Below, one piece after another: positions 47,881 to 60,311 of a DNA stretch of 64,000 bases (position 1 is the stretch's first letter; every line of letters starts with the position of its first letter). A model generated the notes under the pieces. That model was not told where the DNA came from, ran no database searches, and saw nothing but the letters and a program-made list of their open reading frames with translations. Made by a program: the position numbers and the translations under genes. Origin of the DNA: Cunninghamella blakesleeana (lineage: Eukaryota > Mucoromycota > Mucoromycetes > Mucorales > Cunninghamellaceae); assembly GCA_017871115.1 (NCBI GenBank), contig JAFCIZ010000001.1, positions 3,205,501 through 3,269,500 on the forward strand, written 5' to 3'.

Positions 47881-48148
47881 ATGTACAACTTACAGCAACG
47901 TGGGAATGTAATATTATATGTTTAAGTTCATTTATATAGTACTTGATTTATAGTCAAAAACCATTATTAATATTATATATATATATAAAACAAAATAGAT
48001 TATATTTTCTTTTGCTTTATCAGTCTTTGGATGTGTATTAGCTATTATTTCTGCTATTTCAGCTTTACAATCCTACGGCACACCATTACAAGCTTTATCT
48101 GTTGATACTAAAACTTTACGCGTGTAAGTACCTATGATTATTATTCAG

Positions 48149-48182
<34 letters not shown>

Positions 48183-48971
48183 TATATACAATATATGCTT
48201 TTGTACTTCAATATTTATTTATCATTTTCAATAATATTACTATTATTATTGTTATTGTTATTAGAGCAACACGAAGATATGGACCTGCCCCTGATAGATA
48301 CGATTACAGAAATTCTAAAAGTGAATTTACACGTTTAGCTTTTAATCTTGATGCAGGTAAAATATTAAAAAAAGAATACAAAAGTTTATTATAATAAAAT
48401 TAATCAATTATACGTGTATCATTATTATTATTTATTATATTCATAGATTTTACCCCTCTTTTTAATTGGAATACTAAACAAATCTTTGTATCAGTTGTAG
48501 CTGACTATGAATCTAAAACTCATGTAAGCAAAATAACCAAAATAATATCTTTTTATCTACTCGTATACATATATATATATTCATTAACTAAACAATGTAT
48601 ATGTATATGTATGTTTATTTTTAAATAATAGAATCGAAACAAGATTGTAATTTGGGACACTATTATTACTGATAAAGAAAAGGCCAATCTTAAACTTCGA
48701 AAAGTACCTAATAAATATGCTGTCATTGATTATAGTGGAAAATGGAAGTAAGACCATATTAATTTTTTTATTATATATAGCATTTTTTTTTCCATTTTAC
48801 TCAATTTTTTATTTCCCCATTTAATTTTTATTCCATAATAGCTATGAAACTGCCAATTTAACATTACACTGGGATGTAACGCCTCATGTTGGATTGCTTC
48901 AAAATGGCCATAGCTCAAATCCTTTAGCAAGCATAGTTTTATCTCCTGCTAATACCAACCCTACCAAATGA
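47881..48971 (+). CDS. SPC3: Signal peptidase complex subunit 3, SPC3/SPCS3 (6 exons)
   Basis: Exons are 47881-47907, 47999-48123, 48265-48356, 48447-48523, 48632-48747 and 48842-48971, giving about 188 residues. The short first exon encodes MYNLQQRGN. It splices to IIFSFALSVFGCVLAIISAIS, the single N-terminal membrane anchor that leaves the rest in the ER lumen. The lumenal domain has FTRLAFNLDADFTPLFNWNTKQIFVSVVADYES, NRNKIVIWDTIIT and ANLTLHWDVTPHVGLL, the conserved blocks of SPC22/23 proteins. It is an essential partner of the Sec11 catalytic subunit in cleaving signal peptides at the ER. Start choice is set by the in-frame splice of the 27-base first exon. Confidence 0.93.
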
Positions 48972-49290
48972 TAAAATAAACAAACCTTTTACTTTTGCAT
49001 TGTCAAATATTATTATTTGATAAATAAATGTGTACAGAGATTATTTTTATTATTTTTCTTTATTTTATTTTATCATCTTCAGCATTAAAATAGTTATTAT
49101 ATGAGTAATTTTAATATAATGTAGTATATTTATATATATTTATATATATATAAGTGGGTGGGTGTAATAAATAATGAATAAATTATATTAATTAATTAAA
49201 TAAGCTAAAGAGAAATAAAATAAAAAAATATATAGAGAGGTATTTGATGGTATATTAAAATAAAAAATAATTATATAAGTAATTTAGATA
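48972..49290. other. Convergent 3' region between SPC3 and the BTB gene
   Basis: Short AT-rich spacer holding the 3' ends of two convergent genes. No other feature was seen. Confidence 0.45.
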
Positions 49291-50784
49291 TCAATAATGA
49301 AATAACTTTGTCGTATCATCAGTCATTCCTAATTTCAACAGTCCTAATTTAGTCATTAACATTATTATTAAAAGAGAAAAGAAATAAGTATAAATGTAAA
49401 ATCGTCATCACAATATCTTTTTTTTTTTTTTTTTACCATTGATTTGATAATGTCTAGCTTCTTGCATTAATTCATCCATACTATATAAAAAATAAGAAAA
49501 TAAACAAAAAACAATAGTAATTAATACTAATACATATATGTACACGCATATACATGTATTTGAATAGTAATAGTAATGGTAACGATGACTTACATTTTAG
49601 GATCTTCACGAACACTTGAAGGTACTCTAAGATCACGAAGGTAGTTCAATACCAATCGAAAATAAGTTCCATCCCGATCGATAAAATAAGATCCATCTGC
49701 TTCGTCAGGTAAGATATTACTGTATCCATTAAACATAGCTGCCAAAGTTGAATTTGGATCCCTTCTTAATGTTGATATGGATGTTTCAAAGATTTGTCCT
49801 CCTACATTTAATTTAATCTATTAAAATATATTAATAGCAGTATGAAATAAACGTTTAGAAAAAAAATTGTTGGTTTCATATAAATCATGTGCAAGATGTA
49901 ATATTTATTTTTATTTCTTCTCTGTACCTTTTCATCTTGAGATTTTCGAATTTCTAAATATATATAAATATAAAACAATAAAAGATTTATAGAATAAAGA
50001 TAAAATCAATAAATATAAATATACATTTCCATTTCTATTATTTATTATTCATTATTTGTTATTTTATTTCAAATACTTACGATGCATTAATTCCTTTTCT
50101 CGATCAAAAGATTTTTCTTCCGTTTCCAGTTCATCTTGCCATACAAATAAATCATCTGATAATTGTTCATATGCACTTTCTACTTTACGATGAAAATCAA
50201 TACTCATTTTTTCAAACCGATCCTCTAGTTCATTTAAATTGGTTAATTGTTCTATGATACGTTTATGTAAATCTTTTTTAATATAATAATAATTAAAATA
50301 ATTAAAATGAATAGAGATACATATTAGTTAATAATATAAACTTATATAAATATGGTCCTTTGTTATTTGTTATTTGTTATTTACGTTGTTTTTGACTTTT
50401 ATAGGATTCACTAAGCATTTGCCATTCAGGTAAAAAGTCTTATGATAGGTACATAATAAAATAAAAATTAATAATAAAAATTAATAGGTTTTCTATATGC
50501 ATAAAAATAAAAACTTTGCCTATAAAAATATTCATTGCCATTTATTATTGTTATTTTATTCTTATTTCATATGTACCTTCATATACTGCAAAATTCATCT
50601 TTTTTAAATTTTTTATAGTGCCACCTTCTCCAGGAATAGGTGTATCTGGTGAAATATCATTGTTACTTTCATATGATAAAGATGTACTACTATTTGATTC
50701 TCGGGAGTTGCGTGGTAAAAAAGGTGGTGGCGAAGATTCTTTGGGTATAAACGAATCAAAAAATGAAGCGCCTGTAGTACTCAT
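49291..50784 (-). CDS. BTB/T1 (KCTD-like tetramerisation) domain protein (7 exons)
   Basis: Exons (minus) are 50577-50784, 50385-50438, 50081-50272, 49928-49953, 49594-49817, 49437-49480 and 49291-49343, giving about 266 residues. A Ser/Pro-rich head (SSPPPFLPRNSRESNSSTSL) leads into a long coiled coil (LHKRIIEQLTNLNELEDRFE to EKSFDREKELMH). The BTB T1 domain follows: IKLNVGGQIFETSISTLRRD, STLAAMF, GSYFIDRDGTYFRLVLNYLR. The NVGG and FIDRDG motifs are hallmarks of the potassium-channel tetramerisation/KCTD class, but no channel pore follows. Such proteins act as soluble oligomeric adaptors, often for cullin-3; that role is an inference here. The last small exon (GLLKLGMTDDTTKLFHY) is predicted from splice signals alone. 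Confidence 0.82.
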
Positions 50785-51060
50785 TATTGAATGGTATATT
50801 ATTTATTGTTCTTTAATAGAAATAAAGAATATTAATTATAAACTATAACTAAATATATGAAAAAAAAAAAAATAAGGATAATAGTATTAAAAAAAGGGAA
50901 AGAAAAAAAGAGGAAGGGAAAAAAAATAAAGGGAAAAAAAAAGGAAATAAGGAAAAATAGAAATCAAACTCAGTTCCATTTTAAGTTTATATAAAGTTTT
51001 GAATCATGTTTTTATTTTTAATCTAAATCATTATTGTTACTATTATTTTATTTTTATCTA

Positions 51061-54000
51061 CTATTGATTTACAATATTAATACATCTATTACAAAGCGAA
51101 TCCATTTCTATAGAATGGAAATTCCAGCACCGAGGACATTTATATCCAGTTGATTTTTTTGCTTTAATCATACAATTAGTTTTATCTATACGTATAAATA
51201 ATAATAATAACAATAATAATAGAATGTTTTTTTTAATAGCCTGTTTATATTATTTTTTTTTATGATAACATATGATAAGAAAATATAAATAAATAAAATC
51301 ATTACCTGAGCCTAATTGCATTTCTCGTTTATATTCCTTATCCGATGATAATATGCTTTCTTCTTCAATTATTTGTACACGTGAGGTAAGTAATAAAGAA
51401 GCCAATTCTGAATCTAATAAATATAATATATATATATATATATAAGCATTTTAAATATCTGGCCATAAACTTAGAGGAAAAATATTAAAAAAAGTATTAC
51501 CATTCATAGTATGTATAATTTGACCTGTGGGAGTATCCTTTTTAATAATAATATTAACATCAGCTTCTTGTGATGATCGTATTTCTCTATATTAAAATAC
51601 AAAAAAATAAAATGAAAATATTCATTAAATATTATAAAAAACAAGAAATTATTATGTCAATTATTATTATTATTAATATACTAATTACTTTTCCTGTCTA
51701 GCTTCTTCTAAAACTTGATTAACTTGGTTTTTAAGATCTTTTAAGACCGCCCATTTTGATTCTAACTCTTGATTATCCCATAATGGATTGACTTGATTGT
51801 ACCATCCAACTTTAAATATAGACGTTTCAGGTTGTTCTGTTTTGGATCGATATTGTTCATATATTTCTTCAGCTGTATGACATATAACAGGTGATAACGC
51901 TGTTGTATAGATTTGTAAAATTTCATATAATACTGTTTGTGCCGTTCTTCTTGATACTGAATTCGCTTCATCATTATAAATTCGGTCTTTAATCACATCA
52001 AAATAAAAGGATGATAATTGGCTAGTTGTAAAATTTTGAATATATTGCATAGCTGTCAATATTAAAAAAAAAAAACAATATATATATATAAGAAATTATG
52101 TTTTTTTAAAAAAAATTATTACATCATAATTATATTCATTATTGAATTGACTTTAGTTTTCTTATATAGCTTTACCTCTATTGTACATAAAATTATCATA
52201 AGAATATTTAACAGATTGATCAAATTTATGTAATTCATGCAACATATATTTATCGATCTGAATAAAAAAAAAAGATAGATAGACAAACATATATGTATAT
52301 ATATTTAGGAATAGATGCAGATAAATAAATTAGTCATATAATACATACATATATATATGTAGAGATCTTCTTTTTCTCTTACCTCTTTCAAATCTTCATA
52401 TTTAACTCTATTTTCGTATGTAAAATCATTAAGATTGCCCAGCATGAATCGTGCTGTTACTCTAATTTTTCGCATAGTTTCAGATATTTGAGCTATTAAA
52501 AAAAAGATACAGATATATAAAATAGAGTTTAATATTCAGTGCGTATATATTTTACTCGCTATCTAAATGAATAATCTTACCAATAATGTTTGGACCAATA
52601 CTAACATCTCGTGTATATTCACAATTTGCAACCCACATACGCAATACATCACTACCATAAGCAGGATTCTTTTTTTTATCCTTCCCCCCATCAATAATCA
52701 AATCAGGATCTAAAGTATTGCCAATACTTTTTGACATTTTTCTTCCATGTTCATCCAAAGCAAACCCGTGTGTAATTAAAGTATTATAAGGTGCTTTCCC
52801 GGTTAATGCGACTATACATATCCGTAAAAATATACATATATATATCAATAAGTAATTTTTATAAATTTTTATATTTATCCATTATAAAATATTCATATTT
52901 TAAATACTTACTTGAAGTCAATAATGAAGATTGGAACCATCCACGGTGTTGATCACTACCTTCTAAACATATATCAGCTAATGGCTGATCATCGCTTGTA
53001 GATCTAATATTTTTTTAACAAAAAATAAAATAAAAATAATAATAGCAATAATATTTAACATCTAGTCATTTTTATCTCGAATATACTGCTCTAAATATAG
53101 ATACATAAACAACTACCTTCCATTAATACCATCTAACATTGTCCATGAAGTACCACTATCAAACCATACATCCATTGTGTCATATCCACGTTTATATACT
53201 TTTCCATCATTTTTATATTGGGGTGCAACAAAAATACTATCATCATCAGCTTCCCACCAAATATCAGTAGATCCATGCTTATCAAAAATATCGATTATAT
53301 GTTGTACAGATGTTTCAGTTAACAATGCTTCCCCTGTTTCACTATCATACAATGCAGGAATAGGCACACCCCATGATCTTTGACGTGAAATACACCACTC
53401 TTTACGAGATAATGTAAATTGCTCTAACCTTCTGAAAGCTATAATACAAAAATAAAAAATAAGGAATAGAATTTAAAAATAATAATTAAAAAAAAGCAAC
53501 TAAATAATATATAAGTATAAAAAAAATACTTACAAACATCAGGTACCATTCGAGTCTTTGCTAATGCTTTGACAGCCTTTACTTGAAGTTCTTCAACGTT
53601 TGCAAACCATTGTGCAGTTGCTCTATAAAAGATAAATTTTGATCAAGTTTATAAAATAAATAAAAAAAAACAAGATAAATAATAATTATTAAGAAAAATT
53701 AATTATATATAATTATATGATTATGATTATTATTTACCTAAGCATAACTGGCTTCTTTGTTCTCCAATCATAAGGGTATTTATGAATGTATTCTTTTTCT
53801 AAAATCACTGCAGACTCTTTATTAAGTAATTCAATAACTGCCTTTGTGCCTTCTTCGAATACTGATTTCCCTTCTAATCCCAATTTAGCCACTTCATTGC
53901 TATAGAAGCCATCATCAGTTACTAAAACAATCATCAGAAAAAAAAAAAAAAAAAAAAAAAGGATAATAATAATTCTATTAATATTTTTTATCCATCCATT

Positions 54001-56222
54001 TTAAAAATTATAATATTTGTAATCAAAAATAAAATAAAATAAAAGAACTTACTAGGGCTAAAAGGTTCAATGCCAAGTGGTAAACATGCATCGTAATCTT
54101 CCATCCCATGACCAGGTGCAGTATGTACAAGTCCAGTGCCAGAATCAGCCGTAACATGAGAGCCTCCAATAATAGGATTGTTGTTACTTTTCCATAATGG
54201 GTGTTGATAGGATGAGCCAATAAGAGATGAACCAAGAATAGAATCTACTACTTCAATATCTTTTCCGATTTCATTTTTAAATGCTTCAATACGATCCGTG
54301 CCAATAACATAATATGCATTCTGCTCCTTTCCATCTTCGATTCGAATTAGTGAATACTCCAATTTTGGATTAATTGCAATTGCCTAAAATATTGAAATAA
54401 AATGAGATAAAAAAAAACAGTAGGTTTGTTGTTAAAAATAAATTAATAAACTAATAAAATGCAATAAAATAATTAATCATTAAAAGCGCATAAGCTGTAC
54501 CTTATTAGAAGGAAGAGTCCATGGTGTAGTTGTCCAAATAATTGCATATATGTTTAAGTTTGAATATTTTTTCCATTTTTCTGCTAATGATTGTCCTATT
54601 TTTAATAATATAATTATATGAATGTTGTACTCTTTTACTAAATAAACTTTTTTCTTCAAAAATAACATTAATAACTACCTAAATTAATAATAGGAAATCG
54701 GACGTGAATTGATTGTGATTTATGTGCTTCATTATATTCCAACTCTGATTCTGCCAATGCTGATCTAAAATATTATCAATACATATATACATATATATAT
54801 ATATATTTCAAATCAACACTACATCTTATATCCCTATTATATATACATATATATTTTATATTGTATTACTTTGATGATGGTGACCAATAGACAGGCTTCA
54901 ATTGTCGATAAATATACCCTAAAAAAGAAAAGGAAAAACCAGGAATTAATCAATGTCAATATCGATAATATATAACTATACTAATACATTATATTATGAC
55001 TCCACTTACCTTTTTTTACCATTTCATTGAAAACGTTTAATTGACGGATTTCAAAGTCTTTATCTATATATAGTAATACATACATACATACATATATATA
55101 TATATATATGAAATTGATAGTTTAATACATAGTCAATTAATAAATATATATTTTATACAAATGTCACTTCAAATGCTATTTTTTAAATTACCAAGAGTTT
55201 TATATGGATTATCCCAGTCTCCCATAACACCCCAACTTATAAATGCATTTTTTTGTATATCCACTTCTTTTAATGCTCTCTTTCTTGCCAATGAACGAAT
55301 TTCTTTAGGTGATAAATCATGTTTTAATCCCTTTTTCTATTGTATTATTTAAAAAAGAACAGAAAAGAAAAAATAAAATCAATGAGTAAGATATTAAAAT
55401 ATCCTAATATATGTATATAATCGACTTTTCCTCTCTGATTTTTATTTTTCCTCTTTTTACCTTTAATTCTTCTAAGACTTTAATTTCAATTGGTAATCCA
55501 TGACAATCCCAACCTGGTCGATACCTATATAAAATAATTATACCAAAGTACACGTTTATATCAATGTTTATCCTCTTTTTATTATTATTATTATCATTAT
55601 TATTTTATTATATTGATTTTACCACACTTTACGGCCCTTTAATAACTGGTAACGGTTGGTAATATCCTTTAATATTTTATTCAAAGCATGCCCTGAAAAA
55701 AAAATATAGAAAAATAAAAAATAAAAAATCAGCAATCACTCTATTTATTAGATATATAAACTATGCTTTTCATACCCGAATGAACACTTCCGTTTGCATA
55801 AGGTGGTCCGTCATGTAAAATAAAAAAATCCTTTGGATTATTTTTTAACTTGATAAAATAATAAAAATGTAAAAGAAAAAAAGGTATTTAATACTTTAAA
55901 CGAAAGTTTTCGAAATTTCTATACAAATAAAAAAAAATCGTTTATGTATATGATATACCTGCCAAGGATAGAGCTCAGTTGTACACCGATCGCGAAATAG
56001 GTGTTCTCTTTTAGCAGCATCAGCACGTAATGGAAAGCTTGTTTTTGGTAATAGAATGGTATCTGAATATTTGTTTTTATTCATGTCAGCTTTAGCTGTA
56101 TAGGTTCGTAGTTGTTGCAACTGTTTATATTTTGATAGCGAAGAGTAAGCTGTTTTACCATTTTCTTTCAATGTTGAATTATGAATAGAAATCAGTCGTG
56201 AAACTAGAGTACGGCCTACCAT
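51061..56222 (-). CDS. ISM1: Mitochondrial isoleucyl-tRNA synthetase (21 exons)
   Basis: The gene runs from the ATG at 56220-56222 to the stop at 51061-51063; 21 exons close in phase to about 1007 residues, the usual length. Main exons are 55959-56222, 55192-55336, 54053-54383, 53738-53921, 53117-53438, 52581-52811 and 51689-52052. The N-terminus ([20 protein letters not shown]) looks like a mitochondrial presequence. The class I HIGH motif is HSGH in [16 protein letters not shown], split by an intron. The editing domain ([25 protein letters not shown]), [19 protein letters not shown] and KMSKS ([17 protein letters not shown]) follow. The C-terminal zinc finger is CPRCW...CNRC. It charges mitochondrial tRNA-Ile. 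A LINE now sits about 100 bases upstream of its start. Confidence 0.95.
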
Positions 56223-56312
56223 ATCATTTAAATATATATATATATGTATATATATAACAATAAAAAATAAAAGAAAAAGAAATAACAAAAAAAAGTCAAA
56301 GCGAAGTGAAAA

Positions 56313-56325
56313 AAGAAAAAGGATT
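56313..56325 (+). repeat. Candidate LINE target-site duplication, 3' copy
   Basis: The sequence aagaaaaaggatt is identical to 61888-61900. Its purine-rich composition means chance identity is possible. Confidence 0.55.
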
Positions 56326-56543
56326 TTTTTTTTTTTTTTTTTGTATGGTATTTAAATTTATTAAATTAAAATTCAGACGAAAGTTAATTGAAAAGTTAAA
56401 TAAAATAAAGAAAAATTAAAAGAAAAATTTAAAGGTAAACACGTCATATTGAGAGGTGAAACACCGTTCTAAAATAGGATATACGATTACTATAAATCTA
56501 ATCACTATAATATATTCTATAGACTATTCTACAATTATATAAT

Positions 56544-59500
56544 CTAAAAATTATTATTACTATTCTTGAGAATACAATAATATTCAAGAATACTTTTGTA
56601 TATATTGTTAGTAATAAATGGACGTTGATATATAATGACCTGCCATATAATTTTCCATATTTGCATGATTATACAGCTAACAACGACCATAGTTTCTTGA
56701 TTTATCCTTGAGGAATTTGCACCTAGGTTAAATATAAGCTCATACAGATCATGTTCATCGATAGAAATGTTAATTTCATTGGAAGTTAATACTGAAGTCC
56801 ATAATCTTTTAATTCTTTGACATTGGAAAAACAAATGTGAAAGATTACCTTTATCTATATTACAGAAAGGACATTGTTCAGTGCGATCTTTATTATATCT
56901 AGCAATTGATGATGGTGAGTTAAGTTTTTTGTTGATTAACCTGTACCAAATTGTTCTTGCTTCAGGATATGTTTTGATGCTCCAAAATTTTTTCCAAGAT
57001 GATGATGATATATATTCAATAGGTGAAGGATGTAGAGTCGTGTAGATTATATTATACCTTAATGTCTTAGATGAATATTTTTTCCATGAATCCATCAGCT
57101 GAAATTTGTGTAAAAAGTTGGTATCATTAATAATATTAGCATCTTCATTATTTATCTTGATCATTGATGAAAAGGATGATGTTAGTAGTATTGTCCTTTT
57201 TTCAATGTCTTTATGTAATCTTTTATTAAGACCAGGAAATGTTAGATTATCTGTTGTTTGTTTCTTCCTTATATTACCTATATCCTTATCAAACACGAAG
57301 AAGTCTGAGACAGTTTTCCTATAGTGTTGTTTAGAATATAACCAATGGTTAGGAGGTATGAATGCCATAATTTTGACAATTGGTAAATATAATGCAGTAG
57401 ATGCTGAGCATTTTATATTTTTTCCAATGAAGCCAAAGTGATCGATAGTATCGCATATACCTGACAACATGTAGGGGAACTTATATAAATGATTTAAACG
57501 TAAACTTGGGAATAGTAAAGGTAACCAAATAGGGTCCGATCTAGCAGCCATTTTTAATTGATGAAGTAAGATAGCCGAACACATAGAATGGTTGTTTACA
57601 GATTCTATTATTGATTTAATCCATCTTTGTTTCAGTACCATAGATTGAGCCAAAGGGTCTAGTACACCAAGGCCACCTTTATTAATAGGGAGGCAGAGGG
57701 AAGAGTAAGAAGCTTTAGGAGAAAACCGGTGCCATATAAAATTGTATATTATCGATCTTAACTTGTAAAAGAAAGATTTGTTTGGATTAAATAGACGAAG
57801 GTGATACCAAATCATAGATAATATTAACGTATTTAAAATAGTAACCCGGCCACGTAGTGATAGGTTTCTTTGTTTATATATGTTACATTTAATTTCAATA
57901 TTATATAGCAACTTCTTTTGATAATACTTCCGTTGTGCATTTGTCATAATCATAGGAAAGCCCAGGTATGATAAAGGGATATCAAACTGTTGATCACACC
58001 ATTGAGATATATTATAATCATTAAGAGCATTCACCCATACTAAATCCTTTTTACCAGAAAGAGGAAAAGCAATTGTTTTATCCACATTAACCTTTGCGTT
58101 TGATACTTTCATATAAGATGTTAGATGTGATTGTAGTGAGTTAAGATCATTTTGATTATCTATGAGAACACATATATCATCTGCGTAAGCTAAAAGTTTA
58201 ATTTGTTGTACTGTATCATTATTATGTATTTTGTACCCACTAAAAGTTGAGTCCTGTAAAATGTGACATAATAGAGGTTCCAAGACAAAATTAAATAATA
58301 TAGGTGATAGAGGATCTCCCTGACGTAATCCACGTTGTTGAATGACTGGTGATGTAAAATATCCATTGACATTTATTTTGACTTGATTACCAAAAAATAA
58401 CCCATGTATACATTCTACAACTAAAGGAGGAAAGCCAAATTTCAAGAGTGTTTTTTTAAGATAAACATCATAAACCCTATCATAAGCCTTTTGCTGATCC
58501 AGAAGAAGACCAATACCATTGTATTTAGATTGTTGAGCTTGTTCCATAATTAATTTTAGTGTTAAATCATTTTCAGCAATAAAGCGTTTAGGGAGAAATC
58601 CCGATTGAAAAGGATTAGTGAGTTTATTAGCAATAATCTTTATCCTATCGTTCAGTATTCTTGTAAATATTTTAGCATCGCAATTAATAAGAGAGATTGG
58701 ACGCCAATTAGATAGTGAGGTAAGATCACCTTTCTTTGGTAGTAAACGTACCCGAATGTCTTGCCATGATTTAGGAAAATTCTGATGAGATAATGCTTCA
58801 TTAAAGATTGACACCATCAAAGTTTTGATTTTATCATATTGAAATATGAACGATAGCATAGGGTAACCAAGTCCATCAGATCCCGGACTACTATTAGCAG
58901 GTAGTCTAGACGCATGGTATGTAATATCTTCAAAGGTTATTGCAGTAGTTAATGATTCTTGTTGAAATAAATTAAGAGTGGGAAGATCAACCGAGTTTAA
59001 ATATGTATCAATATCAAGTTCATCCACCATGTCACTATCATAAAGTTGTTGGTAATATTGATGAGTTATATTTAACATCTGATCATGATTGTTTCCTTTT
59101 ATATTATCACTATCTATATCAGGAGTATTATTCAAATTTTCAATGTGTTGTTGAATAGAACGTCGTTGGTGAATTTTTTTAAGATATTTTGGTGATTTTT
59201 CCCCCTTTTCACGCCAATTAGCACCCGATCTTAGAAAAGCGATCTCAGCCATTTCTGCTTGTAAGTGACCAATTTGTTCATGATAAAAAGGTAAACGTTG
59301 AAGTCTGATAGCCAAAGGAGGTTTACTGCGTAGGAAAGCATTTCGTTTCTTCTGTAGAAATTTTAAAAGCTTGGTTCTCCAGTTAATGTATTGTCGGCCA
59401 AACTTTTGAGAAAATTTCTTAATGTTAATCTTGATCAAATCCCATATTTCCTGAGGTGATTTTTTTTCATATTCAGTAGATGTTAAGTATTTGTCGATTA

Positions 59501-60311
59501 TTTGGTGTAATTTATTTTGATAATCTTTATCCTTTAAGAAGAGAGGATTTGCTTTCCATAAACCAGGTCCACTTGGTGTAGATACATGTTCCATTTGGAT
59601 TTTTACATTTAGAGAGTCATGATCCGTCCAATCATTGTTAATTTCATCAATAGCAAATGAAGTTATGTTATTTGCATAAGAGTGTTTACTGACAAAAATA
59701 TAATCGATGGTAGAGTATGATGTATCAGATCTTCTAAAGGTAGGAATGTTTTGGTGACCATTTGAAGAAAAACAGTTGTAGAAGTGTTCCTCTAAAAAAG
59801 ATAACCAGTCGCCGTCAGAATTGTTTAATATATAAGATCGATTATAGGAGTAGTTAAAGTCGCCCATAATGATCATATGATTAAAGTCAATACTTAGGTC
59901 TTGTTGATGTAGTAAAGAATATAGCTTCTTGAAGAAAGTCTTACGCAGAGCTATCTTCGCTGGAGCATAAATTACTAGTATATAGAAAGGAGTGTATATT
60001 TGTTGAGGGTGTGTTACTTGGCATAATATGGCCCGTTCTTCTTGAGGAAAAAGATTGGGAGATAATTGGTAATGATTGGAGAAGGATATAAGTCCACAAT
60101 ATTGTGTCCATAAACATTGCTGGGCTTGAAATTGATTAGTTATTCTATTAATGTTGGAATCGTTAATGTGAGTTTCTTGTAAGGCGAGGATAGATGAGTT
60201 TAAAAGACGAAGGTATCTGATGAAGCTTTTTTGAGTTTTTGATTTACCCGTTTTAATTAAACTATTACAGTTTAAAGAAAATAGGTTTAAACTATTATGT
60301 TGTTTAATCAT
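56544..60311 (-). CDS. LINE ORF2: AP-endonuclease and reverse transcriptase
   Basis: 1255 residues. The N-terminal apurinic-like endonuclease has LFSLNCNSL, ILALQETH, IIMGDFNYSY, STIDYIFVS and WTDHDSL, so the catalytic Asn, Glu, Asp and His positions are present. The central reverse transcriptase has SSPGSDGLGYPML, NWRPISLINCDAKIFTRIL, QSGFLPKRF, LLLDQQKAYDRV, QRGLRQGDPLSPILFNFVLE and the catalytic LLAYADDICV. The C-terminus carries a zinc-binding zf-RVT-type motif, CPFC...HLFFQCQRIKRLW. There is no RNase H. The protein would nick the target and prime reverse transcription from the 3' tail. Its ATG (60309-60311) overlaps the ORF1 stop as TAATG. Confidence 0.95.
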   Translation of the reverse strand: MIKQHNSLNLFSLNCNSLIKTGKSKTQKSFIRYLRLLNSSILALQETHINDSNINRITNQFQAQQCLWTQYCGLISFSNHYQLSPNLFPQEERAILCQVTHPQQIYTPFYILVIYAPAKIALRKTFFKKLYSLLHQQDLSIDFNHMIIMGDFNYSYNRSYILNNSDGDWLSFLEEHFYNCFSSNGHQNIPTFRRSDTSYSTIDYIFVSKHSYANNITSFAIDEINNDWTDHDSLNVKIQMEHVSTPSGPGLWKANPLFLKDKDYQNKLHQIIDKYLTSTEYEKKSPQEIWDLIKINIKKFSQKFGRQYINWRTKLLKFLQKKRNAFLRSKPPLAIRLQRLPFYHEQIGHLQAEMAEIAFLRSGANWREKGEKSPKYLKKIHQRRSIQQHIENLNNTPDIDSDNIKGNNHDQMLNITHQYYQQLYDSDMVDELDIDTYLNSVDLPTLNLFQQESLTTAITFEDITYHASRLPANSSPGSDGLGYPMLSFIFQYDKIKTLMVSIFNEALSHQNFPKSWQDIRVRLLPKKGDLTSLSNWRPISLINCDAKIFTRILNDRIKIIANKLTNPFQSGFLPKRFIAENDLTLKLIMEQAQQSKYNGIGLLLDQQKAYDRVYDVYLKKTLLKFGFPPLVVECIHGLFFGNQVKINVNGYFTSPVIQQRGLRQGDPLSPILFNFVLEPLLCHILQDSTFSGYKIHNNDTVQQIKLLAYADDICVLIDNQNDLNSLQSHLTSYMKVSNAKVNVDKTIAFPLSGKKDLVWVNALNDYNISQWCDQQFDIPLSYLGFPMIMTNAQRKYYQKKLLYNIEIKCNIYKQRNLSLRGRVTILNTLILSMIWYHLRLFNPNKSFFYKLRSIIYNFIWHRFSPKASYSSLCLPINKGGLGVLDPLAQSMVLKQRWIKSIIESVNNHSMCSAILLHQLKMAARSDPIWLPLLFPSLRLNHLYKFPYMLSGICDTIDHFGFIGKNIKCSASTALYLPIVKIMAFIPPNHWLYSKQHYRKTVSDFFVFDKDIGNIRKKQTTDNLTFPGLNKRLHKDIEKRTILLTSSFSSMIKINNEDANIINDTNFLHKFQLMDSWKKYSSKTLRYNIIYTTLHPSPIEYISSSSWKKFWSIKTYPEARTIWYRLINKKLNSPSSIARYNKDRTEQCPFCNIDKGNLSHLFFQCQRIKRLWTSVLTSNEINISIDEHDLYELIFNLGANSSRINQETMVVVSCIIMQIWKIIWQVIIYQRPFITNNIYKSILEYYCILKNSNNNF